Shown: piece by piece, positions 8,301-14,886 of the stretch | Numbering within the stretch: the stretch's first letter is position 1 | Layout of the letters: each line of letters opens with the position of its first letter | NCBI GenBank assembly: GCA_018818755.1 | Contig: JAHIRL010000091.1 | Location: 1 to 22,900, forward strand | Origin: Patescibacteria group bacterium | GTDB taxonomy: Bacteria > Patescibacteriota > Gracilibacteria > UBA1369 > LOWO2-01-FULL-3 | Length of the DNA stretch: 22,900 nt | Reading direction: 5' to 3' | The notes under the pieces: model-generated | The model's input: the letters and a program-made list of their open reading frames with translations, nothing else | What the model was told of the DNA's origin: nothing | Databases searched by the model: none | Translations under genes and position numbers: made by a program

Positions 8301-8376
8301 GGGCCTGTAGCTCAGGGGTTAGAGCAGTCGGCTCATAACCGATTGGTCGCTGGTTCAAATCCAGCCAGGCCCACCA
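8301..8376 (+). tRNA. tRNA with CAU anticodon, probably tRNA-Ile2 (lysidine-modified)
   Basis: Complete cloverleaf with encoded CCA: acceptor GGGCCTG/CAGGCCC, D arm GCTC/GAGC, anticodon stem GTCGG/CCGAT with loop CTCATAA, T arm GCTGG/CCAGC with TTCAAAT. The first pair is G1-C72, so it is not a bacterial initiator, which has a 1-72 mismatch. C4-G69 and C5-G68 are the acceptor pairs reported as TilS (lysidine synthase) identity elements, and the stretch TTGGTCGCTGGTTCAA closely resembles enterobacterial tRNA-Ile2. Elongator tRNA-Met is the alternative. Confidence 0.93.
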
Positions 8377-8387
8377 TTACAACGAAT

Positions 8388-8419
8388 AAAAGGCTTAATC
8401 TTCAAGATTGGGCTTTTTT
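8388..8419 (+). terminator. Terminator after the CAU tRNA
   Basis: A 13-pair stem with three G-T pairs, left arm AAAAGGCTTAATC (8388-8400), loop TTCAA, right arm ending in T6 (to 8419). It begins 11 nt after the tRNA CCA. The 138 nt after it, up to the controller promoter, show no gene. Confidence 0.88.
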
Positions 8420-8557
8420 AGTGCGTTTGTGGGGTTCAAGAATTTTGAAAAATTGTGCCACCGTTTGGCAAGGTGTGGCGGTTTGGGGAAAATATTTGTC
8501 TATTTGTAGAGGATTTTTAGCATTTATTAGGTAGTTCAATCTTGAAAATTTTATAAA

Positions 8558-8611
8558 TTGCTAACTTTAGTATGTAGAACTATAATCATCAATCTGTATA
8601 CTAAAGTTAGC
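8558..8611 (+). promoter_or_regulatory. Promoter and inverted-repeat operator of the R-M controller gene
   Basis: Two 14-nt arms form a perfect inverted repeat: GCTAACTTTAGTAT (8560-8573) and ATACTAAAGTTAGC (8598-8611). A promoter TTGCTA (8558-8563), 17 nt, TATAAT (8581-8586) overlaps the left arm at its -35. The right arm contains a second possible -10, TATACT (8597-8602). A 17-nt extension of the right arm recurs at the methylase promoter (11502-11518). This is the layout expected of C-protein operators (C-boxes), which couple activation and repression of the C and R genes. Confidence 0.85.
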
Positions 8612-8632
8612 TTTTAATCATAAATTAAAATT

Positions 8633-8848
8633 ATGAACAAAGAAATTTTGATTAAATTTGGACAAAAAATTCGCGAAGAAAGACTTAAGCAAAATCTCTC
8701 TCAGGAGGAACTTGCAAGAAAAGCAGGTGTTCATCGTACCTATATTGGGATGATTGAGAGAGCTGAGAAAAATATTACACTGGAAAATATTGAAAAAATA
8801 GCCAATGCTCTAAGTTTAGAAATTCATTTTTTATTTAAAAATATTTAA
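8633..8848 (+). CDS. C-type HTH controller protein of a restriction-modification system
   Basis: 71 residues, essentially one XRE/Cro-type helix-turn-helix: FGQKIREERLKQNLSQEELARKAGVHRTYIGMIERAEKNITLENIEKIANAL (9-60). Size, domain and place next to a methylase and a downstream partner gene fit the controller (C) proteins of type II R-M systems, small dimers that delay endonuclease expression until methylation is established. The gene sits 21 nt downstream of the paired inverted-repeat operator. The stop TAA overlaps the next ATG (TAATG), so the second gene is translationally coupled. The region is visibly more AT-rich than the housekeeping genes, consistent with acquisition. Confidence 0.9.
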   Translation: MNKEILIKFGQKIREERLKQNLSQEELARKAGVHRTYIGMIERAEKNITLENIEKIANALSLEIHFLFKNI

Positions 8849-9654
8849 TGATGAATATACAAAAAATACTTGTTCAAATTAAAAATGATTTTGAAAATGC
8901 GATAAAAACAGCTCGTTTTAATGGAAACACCTATTTAAATGGCAACAAGGCAAAAGAAGCTTTAATTCGTTCACAAAAAATTATTAATTTAATACATGAA
9001 TTTGTTAAAAATGATTTTGTGATTTGTGGTGTTCCACCACAAATGATATTCCCCCCTGTTGGAAGCTCAAATCCTGAAATAAAAGTAAAAGGATTTTTAA
9101 AATCAAAAAATCAAGATGTAACAATTATTCCTAATGAGAGTCAGATTGTTTTATCTGATACAGATTCCCCCGATAACGAAACAATTCTAAGTGTAAATAT
9201 CAGAAGCCAACTTAGTAGTTTATCGAAAAATATTGATACTTTGTATGAAAGGACTTTTGCCGAGGCTCTTAATTTACATCTAAGTTACCCTAGACAATGC
9301 CTTGGTGAAGTGTATTTAATACCAACACATGAGTACGACGATAAAGCAATGTTGCAAAATAAGGTTGCGTTTAAATCAGTATCAAAAATTGAAAGCTACA
9401 TTAAGATGTTTCAAGCTATTAATAATCGACGAGATGCTGAAAAAGATGGATACAAGTACGAAAGAGTTTGTCTATTAATAGTAGATTTTAGACCAGAGAA
9501 TCCGAAATTATATAATACTATCGATGAATTAAAAAAGGACGGTCTAGTACCACAAGATTCAACCGTAACATTAGAAAGTCTTACATCAAAGGATATCGCA
9601 AAAGATTTGCTTGCTGTTTACAAGAGTAGATTTGGTAAAAAATCAATTTCCTAG
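8848..9654 (+). CDS. Putative type II restriction endonuclease
   Basis: 268 residues, soluble. I do not recognise the family with certainty. The call rests on position: it is cotranscribed with and overlaps the C gene (start ATG at 8848, or the adjacent ATG at 8851), and it converges on a DNA methylase whose promoter carries the same operator. Candidate catalytic acidic residues lie in PRQCLGEVYLIPTHEYDD, followed by NKVAFKSVSKIESYIKMF. This order of acidic residues and lysines could fit a PD-(D/E)xK fold, but I cannot place the triad. N-terminal helices (IKNDFENAIKTARFNG...ALIRSQKIINLIHEF) may form the dimer interface. The stop TAG forms CTAG with the convergent methylase stop. Alternative: a non-nuclease accessory subunit. 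Confidence 0.7.
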   Translation: MMNIQKILVQIKNDFENAIKTARFNGNTYLNGNKAKEALIRSQKIINLIHEFVKNDFVICGVPPQMIFPPVGSSNPEIKVKGFLKSKNQDVTIIPNESQIVLSDTDSPDNETILSVNIRSQLSSLSKNIDTLYERTFAEALNLHLSYPRQCLGEVYLIPTHEYDDKAMLQNKVAFKSVSKIESYIKMFQAINNRRDAEKDGYKYERVCLLIVDFRPENPKLYNTIDELKKDGLVPQDSTVTLESLTSKDIAKDLLAVYKSRFGKKSIS

Positions 9655-11486
9655 AAAATTATATCGTATTTTTTAATTAAAAAATCGTCAATCGTCTTTT
9701 TGTCTGTCTCATTATTTAAGAATTGAATTTCTGTGTCGGTGAAATTTGGAATTCCGAACAATTCTATAAAATTTTTTTGATAACATGGATATCCTCCCTC
9801 AATCGATACGCTAGTACGCTTTATGTAGTAATCCATTACCCAGGAATTTAGTATTTTCGCGAGAATATTTAAACTAAGTTTTTGGTTAGCGCCCGAGAAC
9901 AGATCATCTTTATTTTTTTGATAGATTGCATACCCATTACAAAACAAGGTCTCTTTTTTATGCTCTAGTAAAAATCTTGGCTCAGCACTAAATGTTGGGG
10001 TTAATAGCTTCTCACCAAAAAAATTCAGCCCCTGTGTTCTTGCAAATGCATACCACTCGGGGTATTCAACATTCCCTTTATCTCTAGTTTGTAATTCTAG
10101 CTTAGCTGTTATTAAATATTCATAACAAAATGGATATAGTTTTTTTATTTTTTCCTCACTAATTATTTCAAATTTGCCATTATTATTTTTGGAATAAGGG
10201 AAAATTATTCTACGGGAGTTATTATTCAGCTCATTTTGAATTTTGAAATCAGAAATTTTTGCAATTGGCTTTGTAGCCCCATGTTCAATTCTAAAATTTT
10301 TACCATTGTATGTTTTGAAATAAAATCCGTCTTTTAATGTTTCACCATCTATAAAATATACTGAGTCTTTACAAGTTGCGATGCCTACTCTTATATCAAA
10401 AATATCGCCAAGTTTTTGCCCCATAGTTTCGATATTTTGAATATTTTTTTGATCAACCTCTTTTAGTAATCTCCATTTTTTATTATTTAAATTATTAAAA
10501 TAGATTAATGAAAAATTACGATTTTTAATCTTTTTAAGATCTTCATAATCATCTATTCGATCATAATAGAATAAATCTTTTTTGCCTTTATCTAAAAAAG
10601 TAATGCATGTATAAGTTTGAGCATTAAAAATTTTTAAATGATTAAAATCTAATATTCGATTTATCAAATAATTATTTGATAGATATTCTCTCAAGGGTTT
10701 GCCCGCCAATGAAGTAAAATAATTATTCGGAGTAATGTAACATAAAGATCCACTTTCTTTTAAAAGATTTATACCTAATTCAAAAAAAGCAAAATATAAG
10801 TTATAATTACCTGTTTTTAATGTAACCCAGTCAGAATTTAATGATTTTCTTAAATTTAAATTTAAATCTTGAAATTTAACATAAGGGGGGTTTCCAATCA
10901 CAATATCAAATTTTTTATTCCATTCAGAAGAAAGACTATCAAATACGCTCAAATTAAACTTTATTTGACTTTCATCTTCTTTGTTTTTTAGTGCAAGCAA
11001 TGTTAACAGTATTTTTGCTCTATTCACACTGTATTCTGCCAAATCTGCACCAAATAAATTTTCCTCTATTGTTTTAATAATAGATTTTCCGAAATTGTCA
11101 TGAATATAATTAGCAGCTTCGATCAAGAATGCACCACAACCACAACTTGGATCACAAATAGATTGTTTTTCACTTTTTATTGTTTCAGATGTTATATATC
11201 TTGTAATAAAATTAGGAGTAAAAAAGGCTCCATTTATTTTTTTATCTTTTTTTGGGATCAATAATTCAAATATATTTACAAAATCTGTGAAATTCTCTGT
11301 TGTTACATATTTTTTTAGTTCTTCTTTTGCAGTAAAAATGATATCTGATTTATTCTCAAGAAGTGACCTAATCAAAATATTTTTCTTCACAGAAATGTTA
11401 TTTTCTTCAATAAATAACTGAACAAGTGCTCTTTCGATCACTTTTTCTCCATATTTTTCGATAATTTTTTCTATGTTCTTGTTCAT
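9651..11486 (-). CDS. Type II N6-adenine DNA methyltransferase (Eco57I/TaqI-like gamma class)
   Basis: 611 residues from the ATG at 11486. The order of motifs is GAFFTP (86-91, motif X), DPSCGCGAFL (112-121, AdoMet motif I) and NPPYV (199-203, motif IV), as in gamma-class N6-adenine methylases. The C-terminal half should be the target-recognition domain (TaqI-like C-terminal region). An ATG 33 nt upstream is in frame, but it overlaps the operator and would remove the leader, so 11486 is preferred. Stop TAG lies inside CTAG (9651-9654), sharing bases with the endonuclease stop on the other strand. It should protect the host DNA at the site cut by the partner enzyme. The gene is AT-rich and likely transferred. 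Confidence 0.93.
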   Translation of the reverse strand: MNKNIEKIIEKYGEKVIERALVQLFIEENNISVKKNILIRSLLENKSDIIFTAKEELKKYVTTENFTDFVNIFELLIPKKDKKINGAFFTPNFITRYITSETIKSEKQSICDPSCGCGAFLIEAANYIHDNFGKSIIKTIEENLFGADLAEYSVNRAKILLTLLALKNKEDESQIKFNLSVFDSLSSEWNKKFDIVIGNPPYVKFQDLNLNLRKSLNSDWVTLKTGNYNLYFAFFELGINLLKESGSLCYITPNNYFTSLAGKPLREYLSNNYLINRILDFNHLKIFNAQTYTCITFLDKGKKDLFYYDRIDDYEDLKKIKNRNFSLIYFNNLNNKKWRLLKEVDQKNIQNIETMGQKLGDIFDIRVGIATCKDSVYFIDGETLKDGFYFKTYNGKNFRIEHGATKPIAKISDFKIQNELNNNSRRIIFPYSKNNNGKFEIISEEKIKKLYPFCYEYLITAKLELQTRDKGNVEYPEWYAFARTQGLNFFGEKLLTPTFSAEPRFLLEHKKETLFCNGYAIYQKNKDDLFSGANQKLSLNILAKILNSWVMDYYIKRTSVSIEGGYPCYQKNFIELFGIPNFTDTEIQFLNNETDKKTIDDFLIKKYDIIF

Positions 11487-11501
11487 AAGGCAGTTTTTGT
11501 T

Positions 11502-11538
11502 GCTAACTTTAGTATACATTACGAATCTTTGAAATCAA
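11502..11538 (-). promoter_or_regulatory. Methylase promoter with controller operator
   Basis: On -, TTGATT (11533-11538), 16 nt, TATACT (11511-11516). The -10 lies inside TGTATACTAAAGTTAGC (11502-11518), identical over 17 nt to the right arm of the controller operator at 8595-8611. Binding there would block the methylase promoter, so the controller probably represses the methylase while regulating itself. Only one arm is present, against two at the controller promoter. Confidence 0.8.
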
Positions 11539-11542
11539 AACT

Positions 11543-11764
11543 TTATAAGAATTTTTTATCAATCTCACTGAGGTTAAATGCAATTTCAGTTGAGCAACTA
11601 TCACAATTCATTTTTTCCTGCACCTTCATTTCTTTAAGGCTTTTATAAAAAACCTTCTTGCATTTGGGGCACTCCACCTTGATTTTGTGATTTTTAACAC
11701 TGTCTTGAAATTGTTTTTCAAGGCTTTTGCCGAAGTTTTTAAAATTTGATGATATTTTAAGCAT
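11543..11764 (-). CDS. Small zinc-ribbon protein, unknown function
   Basis: 73 residues. A lysine-rich helical start is followed by a four-cysteine zinc ribbon: CPKC (C32, C35) and CDSC (C54, C57) with 18 residues between the pairs. Such ribbons bind nucleic acid or proteins. It is the last gene of a four-gene - strand run, its start overlapping the end of the 63-residue gene by 8 nt, and its stop lies just before the methylase promoter. It belongs to the unknown operon rather than the R-M system. Function unknown. Confidence 0.7.
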   Translation of the reverse strand: MLKISSNFKNFGKSLEKQFQDSVKNHKIKVECPKCKKVFYKSLKEMKVQEKMNCDSCSTEIAFNLSEIDKKFL

Positions 11765-11948
11765 AATAAAAAGGTTGTTTTTCTTTTCTAACTCCTTTAA
11801 ATTTCCCTCCAGAAGTTTTTACATCGAGAAATTTCCCTGTTTCAGTATCTCGCTTGATAAATAGCTCGCCATTTGAATGTAAAAGTTGTGAACGAACCTT
11901 TACAACTCCTTTTCGTGCATTGTCTCCGAATGGTTTATTTTTAGTCAT
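11757..11948 (-). CDS. Small basic protein of unknown function
   Basis: 63 residues, rich in Lys, Gly and Arg, with no membrane segment or signal. The sequence reads like a compact beta-rich domain (VVKVRSQLLHSNGELFIKRDTETGKFLDVKTSGGKFKGVRKEK), with the phrase RDTETGKFLDVKTSGGKFKG resembling small DUF-type proteins of mobile regions. ATG at 11948. It overlaps the downstream zinc-ribbon gene by 8 nt and follows the 78-residue gene by 15 nt, so they are probably co-translated. I do not recognise a family. Confidence 0.6.
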   Translation of the reverse strand: MTKNKPFGDNARKGVVKVRSQLLHSNGELFIKRDTETGKFLDVKTSGGKFKGVRKEKQPFYYA

Positions 11949-11963
11949 ATTTTTTAAATTAAA

Positions 11964-12200
11964 TTATTTTTTAGGTTTCTTGATTTTGGGATCAAGATTA
12001 TTACTTTCGCTACGATCAGGATTAGATCGGGGCCATTTTTTGCGACCAGTTTTCATAATATGATAGCCATCAACTCTACCGTTTTCTATCTTTTGAACTA
12101 ATGCTTTTCTTTGCTCCTCGGTCAGATTTTTTAAATCAATGAATTTTTTATTTCCACCAGTTGATGTCTCTTCGATTGTTTTTCTTGTTTTTTTAGGCAT
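11964..12200 (-). CDS. Small charged protein of unknown function
   Basis: 78 residues. Basic, mostly polar ends (KKTRKTIEE; DPKIKKPKK) flank a short amphipathic core, FIDLKNLTEEQRKALVQKIENGRVDGYHIM. No membrane segment and no known motif. It lies 20 nt downstream of the 298-residue gene and 15 nt upstream of the 63-residue gene, inside the same run. ATG at 12200. The tight spacing, intact frame and conserved-looking LTEEQRKAL-type helix favour a real gene. Confidence 0.6.
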   Translation of the reverse strand: MPKKTRKTIEETSTGGNKKFIDLKNLTEEQRKALVQKIENGRVDGYHIMKTGRKKWPRSNPDRSESNNLDPKIKKPKK

Positions 12201-12220
12201 ATTAAAATGTTAAATAAAAA

Positions 12221-13117
12221 TTATTTCAAAAGTTCATCAATCCTATCTTTCCAGTCATGATAGTGGATAATTCGCTCCTTTTGTAATCCTCCCCTCAGAA
12301 TTTCGGCTTTTGTCTTTTTTGATAGCTCTCTCCAATCATCTTGAAACACATAAATGGCGTTTCCATGCCATGGTGATTCACATATATGAAGATTTTTCTT
12401 TTTAAAACAAAATATGACATAACCAGAAAAACCATTACGACCAACATATTCCTCATCAGGACTATGAGAACGCATTGTTGTAAATCTATCTTTAAAAACA
12501 CCCAATTGTTGCTTACTAAGACGACCCAGTGCTGAATTAAATTCTTTTCTATCCCACGGATATTCCCCTGGTTTAAGTATCTCCCAATTCAAAATATTTT
12601 TAGGAGTTTTTATAATCTCCTCAAGATTACTATTCAAAATTTCACATTCTCCGAATATCTCTAGAAATAGATTGATGGTGTGAATAATAACTTCTTCATC
12701 TTTTGGATAAGCCAATAGTGGAGATACAACTTTTCCTTGGGCAAACTTAAGCTCAATACTTGGTGGTTCAATAAAATCACGCGGATATCTATCATAAGGG
12801 CGATCTATAACATCTGTTACTTCTTTTGTTTGATTGTATCCATCCCATTGTTGTCTAGTCCAATCAACCTGTCTGTAATACTTTTCCATTGGTAAGTCTT
12901 TGCGAACTTTTTCTTTCCCTTCTGCATTGAAGCCAGAGACCATGCCAACTGGGACTGGAAGGATTGTTTCTCCTTCTTGTGGAGAGCTTGAAAAACCCAC
13001 CAATTTCATTTTGGAGGCATTAGAGTTTGTGCTGATGCTAATTACTATTTCTTTCCCCTGAATAAAGGGAAGATACTTTTTGAGTGAGCGGATTCTAGTT
13101 TGGCTGATTTTTAACAT
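12221..13117 (-). CDS. Hypothetical protein, first gene of a LexA-adjacent operon
   Basis: 298 residues, soluble, no signal or membrane segment. I do not recognise the N-terminal two thirds. The C-terminal part (about 215-298: GFSGYVIFCFKKKNLHICESPWHGNAIYVFQDDWRELSKKTKAEILRGG, written in two pieces as GFSGYVIFCFKKKNLHI and WHGNAIYVFQDDW) resembles a segment I associate with uncharacterised proteins of accessory regions: aromatic strands, a GNA(I/T)Y(V/I)F-like motif, then LSKKTKAEIL and RIIHYHDWKDRI. It is led by a TTGACA/TAAAAT promoter and is divergent from the LexA-like repressor, so damage-inducible expression is plausible. AT-rich. A role in defence or DNA stress is only a guess from context. 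Confidence 0.75.
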   Translation of the reverse strand: MLKISQTRIRSLKKYLPFIQGKEIVISISTNSNASKMKLVGFSSSPQEGETILPVPVGMVSGFNAEGKEKVRKDLPMEKYYRQVDWTRQQWDGYNQTKEVTDVIDRPYDRYPRDFIEPPSIELKFAQGKVVSPLLAYPKDEEVIIHTINLFLEIFGECEILNSNLEEIIKTPKNILNWEILKPGEYPWDRKEFNSALGRLSKQQLGVFKDRFTTMRSHSPDEEYVGRNGFSGYVIFCFKKKNLHICESPWHGNAIYVFQDDWRELSKKTKAEILRGGLQKERIIHYHDWKDRIDELLK

Positions 13118-13144
13118 ATATATTCTTATTAAGATTTCATCATG

Positions 13145-13173
13145 ATTTTATTCTTCTAATAAATTACTGTCAA
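13145..13173 (-). promoter_or_regulatory. Promoter of the 298-residue gene operon
   Basis: On -, TTGACA (13168-13173), 17 nt, TAAAAT (13145-13150), start near 13138, 21 nt before the ATG. The 8-mer ACTGTCAA around the -35 recurs 43 bp away at 13209-13216, within the divergent intergenic region, and may mark a second regulator contact. Confidence 0.75.
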
Positions 13174-13232
13174 GACTAAAAATCAGCTTACTTAATTGCG
13201 ATAAGATAACTGTCAACAAGTTTACAATACCA

Positions 13233-13262
13233 TTGACATTGCATGTCATGAAAAACTATAAT
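13233..13262 (+). promoter_or_regulatory. Promoter and candidate operator of the LexA-like gene
   Basis: TTGACA (13233-13238), 18 nt, TATAAT (13257-13262): both hexamers perfect. The -35 is embedded in an inverted repeat TGACAT-TGC-ATGTCA (13234-13248), a natural site for a dimeric repressor, most simply the LexA-like protein itself. Start near 13269, leader about 25 nt. Confidence 0.8.
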
Positions 13263-13294
13263 GAGGGTAGATTTAAAAGTTTTAACAAAACAAT

Positions 13295-13936
13295 ATGCAC
13301 CCAACTCAAAAGGCAATACTACAGCTTTTAGAAAACGCTGAAAGTATCCCATTAAAGCTACGATGGATTGGGCGCGAGGTAGGAGAAGAACATCCACAGA
13401 AAATCAAGTATCATCTTCATCAGCTTGAAAAAATGGGGGCGATTGCAATTGATATGGATAAAAAAGAAATTATTAAAAATTCAAATACCGCTGAAGGAGC
13501 CTTTGTTTCTTTACCCATAATGGGCGCTGCTAATTGTGGAAGTGCCACAGCATTAGCTGAAGACAGAATTGAGGGGTTTATGAAAATTTCACAGGGGCTT
13601 TTGCCAAGAAGTTCCAAGAATCTTTTTGTTTTAAGGGCAAGTGGAGACTCGATGAATAATTTATCTGATTCGAGTCTTGAGAATAAAACCATTGATGATG
13701 GTGATTATGTTATTGTAGAAAAAATTGAAGAACCTTCAAATAAAGATGTTGTTGTTTCAATTATTGATGGATATGCAAATATAAAGCGATTTTTTCATCA
13801 GGGAACAGATATTGCTCTTTTATCAGAATCTAAACAAGATTTGCCTCCAATTTTTATACATGAAGATGATGCGGATAAATACCAAATTGCTGGAAAGGTA
13901 GTAAAGATTATTAAACAGCCAAGATTTGAAATATAA
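13295..13936 (+). CDS. LexA-like self-cleaving transcriptional repressor (S24 family)
   Basis: 213 residues. An N-terminal winged helix (about 1-55, with IGREVGEEHPQKIKYHLHQLEKMGAI) is followed by a LexA/UmuD-type S24 domain. The cleavage site is Cys81-Gly82 (AANCGSATA), the nucleophile is Ser119 (ASGDSM) and the general base is Lys164 (ANIKRFF). This spacing is close to that of E. coli LexA (84-85, 119, 156). LexA itself cuts Ala-Gly; Cys-Gly is the UmuD type. Such proteins derepress DNA-damage genes on RecA-stimulated autocleavage. It has its own promoter with an inverted-repeat operator and is divergent from the unknown operon. It may be the cell's SOS repressor or a mobile-element repressor. 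ATG at 13295. Confidence 0.9.
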   Translation: MHPTQKAILQLLENAESIPLKLRWIGREVGEEHPQKIKYHLHQLEKMGAIAIDMDKKEIIKNSNTAEGAFVSLPIMGAANCGSATALAEDRIEGFMKISQGLLPRSSKNLFVLRASGDSMNNLSDSSLENKTIDDGDYVIVEKIEEPSNKDVVVSIIDGYANIKRFFHQGTDIALLSESKQDLPPIFIHEDDADKYQIAGKVVKIIKQPRFEI

Positions 13937-13942
13937 TTTTTT

Positions 13943-14188
13943 TTACACATCCCTTACCAGCCTCAAAAACTCCTCCACACTCTCTAAATTCCCTTTCACC
14001 CAATAATAAAAATCCAAATACACCATCTCAAACAATTCCTTCGTCAAATCACTATATCCAAACGGTATAATCTCCTCAGTAACTTCTTCTTTTTGGTCTA
14101 AATATTCTTTAACTGTTATACTCTTTTGGGATAACCCTTTGGTCGTCGGTTCAATATCTGTCTTGGCTCCCCCACCATCATCCAGCAA
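13943..14188 (-). CDS. Small acidic protein of unknown function
   Basis: 81 residues, acidic and soluble, with no recognised motif. The C-terminal half (DLTKELFEMVYLDFYYWVKGNLESVEEFLRLVRDV) is likely helical and aromatic-rich. The frame can only start at a non-ATG codon: TTG at 14188, overlapping the last 11 nt of the Cys-rich gene, which fits coupled translation. It ends 6 nt from the convergent LexA-like gene. Low initiation strength and no family match keep the confidence moderate. Confidence 0.5.
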   Translation of the reverse strand: MLDDGGGAKTDIEPTTKGLSQKSITVKEYLDQKEEVTEEIIPFGYSDLTKELFEMVYLDFYYWVKGNLESVEEFLRLVRDV

Positions 14189-14666
14189 GTCTTTTTAGAT
14201 TTTTAGACCATAATTTGTTATCGCCAAAGCCGATTTTTTTTCTTAGTCCAAAAATTTCTTTGAGGATTCCTTTTTCTCTTGCTTCTGCGTAAATTTCTAG
14301 AAAACGCGGACAATCCGTGGAAATGGGGTTTTCGGGATCGACGAGGTTGAAGGGGTGAGAATTGCATACATCCGGTCTTTCGTCACGGGGGATTTTGCAG
14401 CCTGAGGCATCATTGCAATTGCAGACCGCCATCACTTCGGATTTTACCCCCTCATACAGCACTTCAACCGGTGTTATTTTTACACCAAGTTTAGTTAATT
14501 CATGAAGGCCACTGGTGTTATTTGCTATTTCAGCTTCATCCCTGTACCAGGTGTTCATCATAATGGTGCTACCTGATGGAGATTGGAATTTTTCCGCCAG
14601 GCAACAGCTTTTTGGACAGGATGCCCCGATGCAGGACTCTAGTTTTCCGAGTAATCGATCAGACAT
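14178..14666 (-). CDS. Cysteine-rich putative metal-binding protein (YkgJ-like)
   Basis: 162 residues. Cysteines are clustered: C12, C17, C21 and C22 at the N-terminus (CIGASCPKSCC), and CNCNDASGCKIPRDERPDVCNSHPF in the middle. The pattern of GC-x-L/I-P-x-x-x-RP-x-x-C-x-x-(Y/H)P is like the YkgJ/UPF0153 family, which is thought to bind zinc or an iron-sulfur cluster. A final cysteine lies in STDCPRF. The ATG at 14666 is 2 nt into the sequence just upstream of the tRNA-Ala promoter region. Family assignment is by motif resemblance only; function unknown. Confidence 0.75.
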   Translation of the reverse strand: MSDRLLGKLESCIGASCPKSCCLAEKFQSPSGSTIMMNTWYRDEAEIANNTSGLHELTKLGVKITPVEVLYEGVKSEVMAVCNCNDASGCKIPRDERPDVCNSHPFNLVDPENPISTDCPRFLEIYAEAREKGILKEIFGLRKKIGFGDNKLWSKNLKRLAG

Positions 14667-14700
14667 GGTTATTTTTGATTGGAGCGGGATTATACTACTA

Positions 14701-14730
14701 TTGATTAAATATTTGTAGTTCTGATAGAAT
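14701..14730 (+). promoter_or_regulatory. Promoter of tRNA-Ala
   Basis: TTGATT (14701-14706), 18 nt, TAGAAT (14725-14730), predicting a start near 14737, 14 nt before the mature tRNA. Confidence 0.65.
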
Positions 14731-14750
14731 CGTGTCTGTAATTCGCTCGT

Positions 14751-14827
14751 GGGGCATTAGCTCAGCTGGCTAGAGCGCATCGCTGGCAGCGATGAGGTCA
14801 CCGGTTCGAACCCGGTATGCTCCACCA
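14751..14827 (+). tRNA. tRNA-Ala(GGC)
   Basis: Complete cloverleaf with encoded CCA: acceptor GGGGCAT/ATGCTCC with the G3-U70 alanine identity pair, D arm GCTC/GAGC, anticodon stem CATCG/CGATG with loop CTGGCAG (anticodon GGC), T arm ACCGG/CCGGT with TTCGAAC. No direct repeat of its 3' end is seen in the window, so there is no sign that it served as an integration site. Confidence 0.97.
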
Positions 14828-14886
14828 AATAAATTTAGCTTTTTGAGATTAGAATGGCTTGTTTTGGGGCTTCGTGGCTTTTTTGG

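Noticed and set aside
8244..8534. 96-residue frame on + across the CAU tRNA
   Set aside because: It reads through a complete tRNA and its terminator.
8301..14827. tRNA-based attachment sites for the island
   Set aside because: I found no direct repeat of either tRNA 3' end at the far side of the island and no integrase gene.
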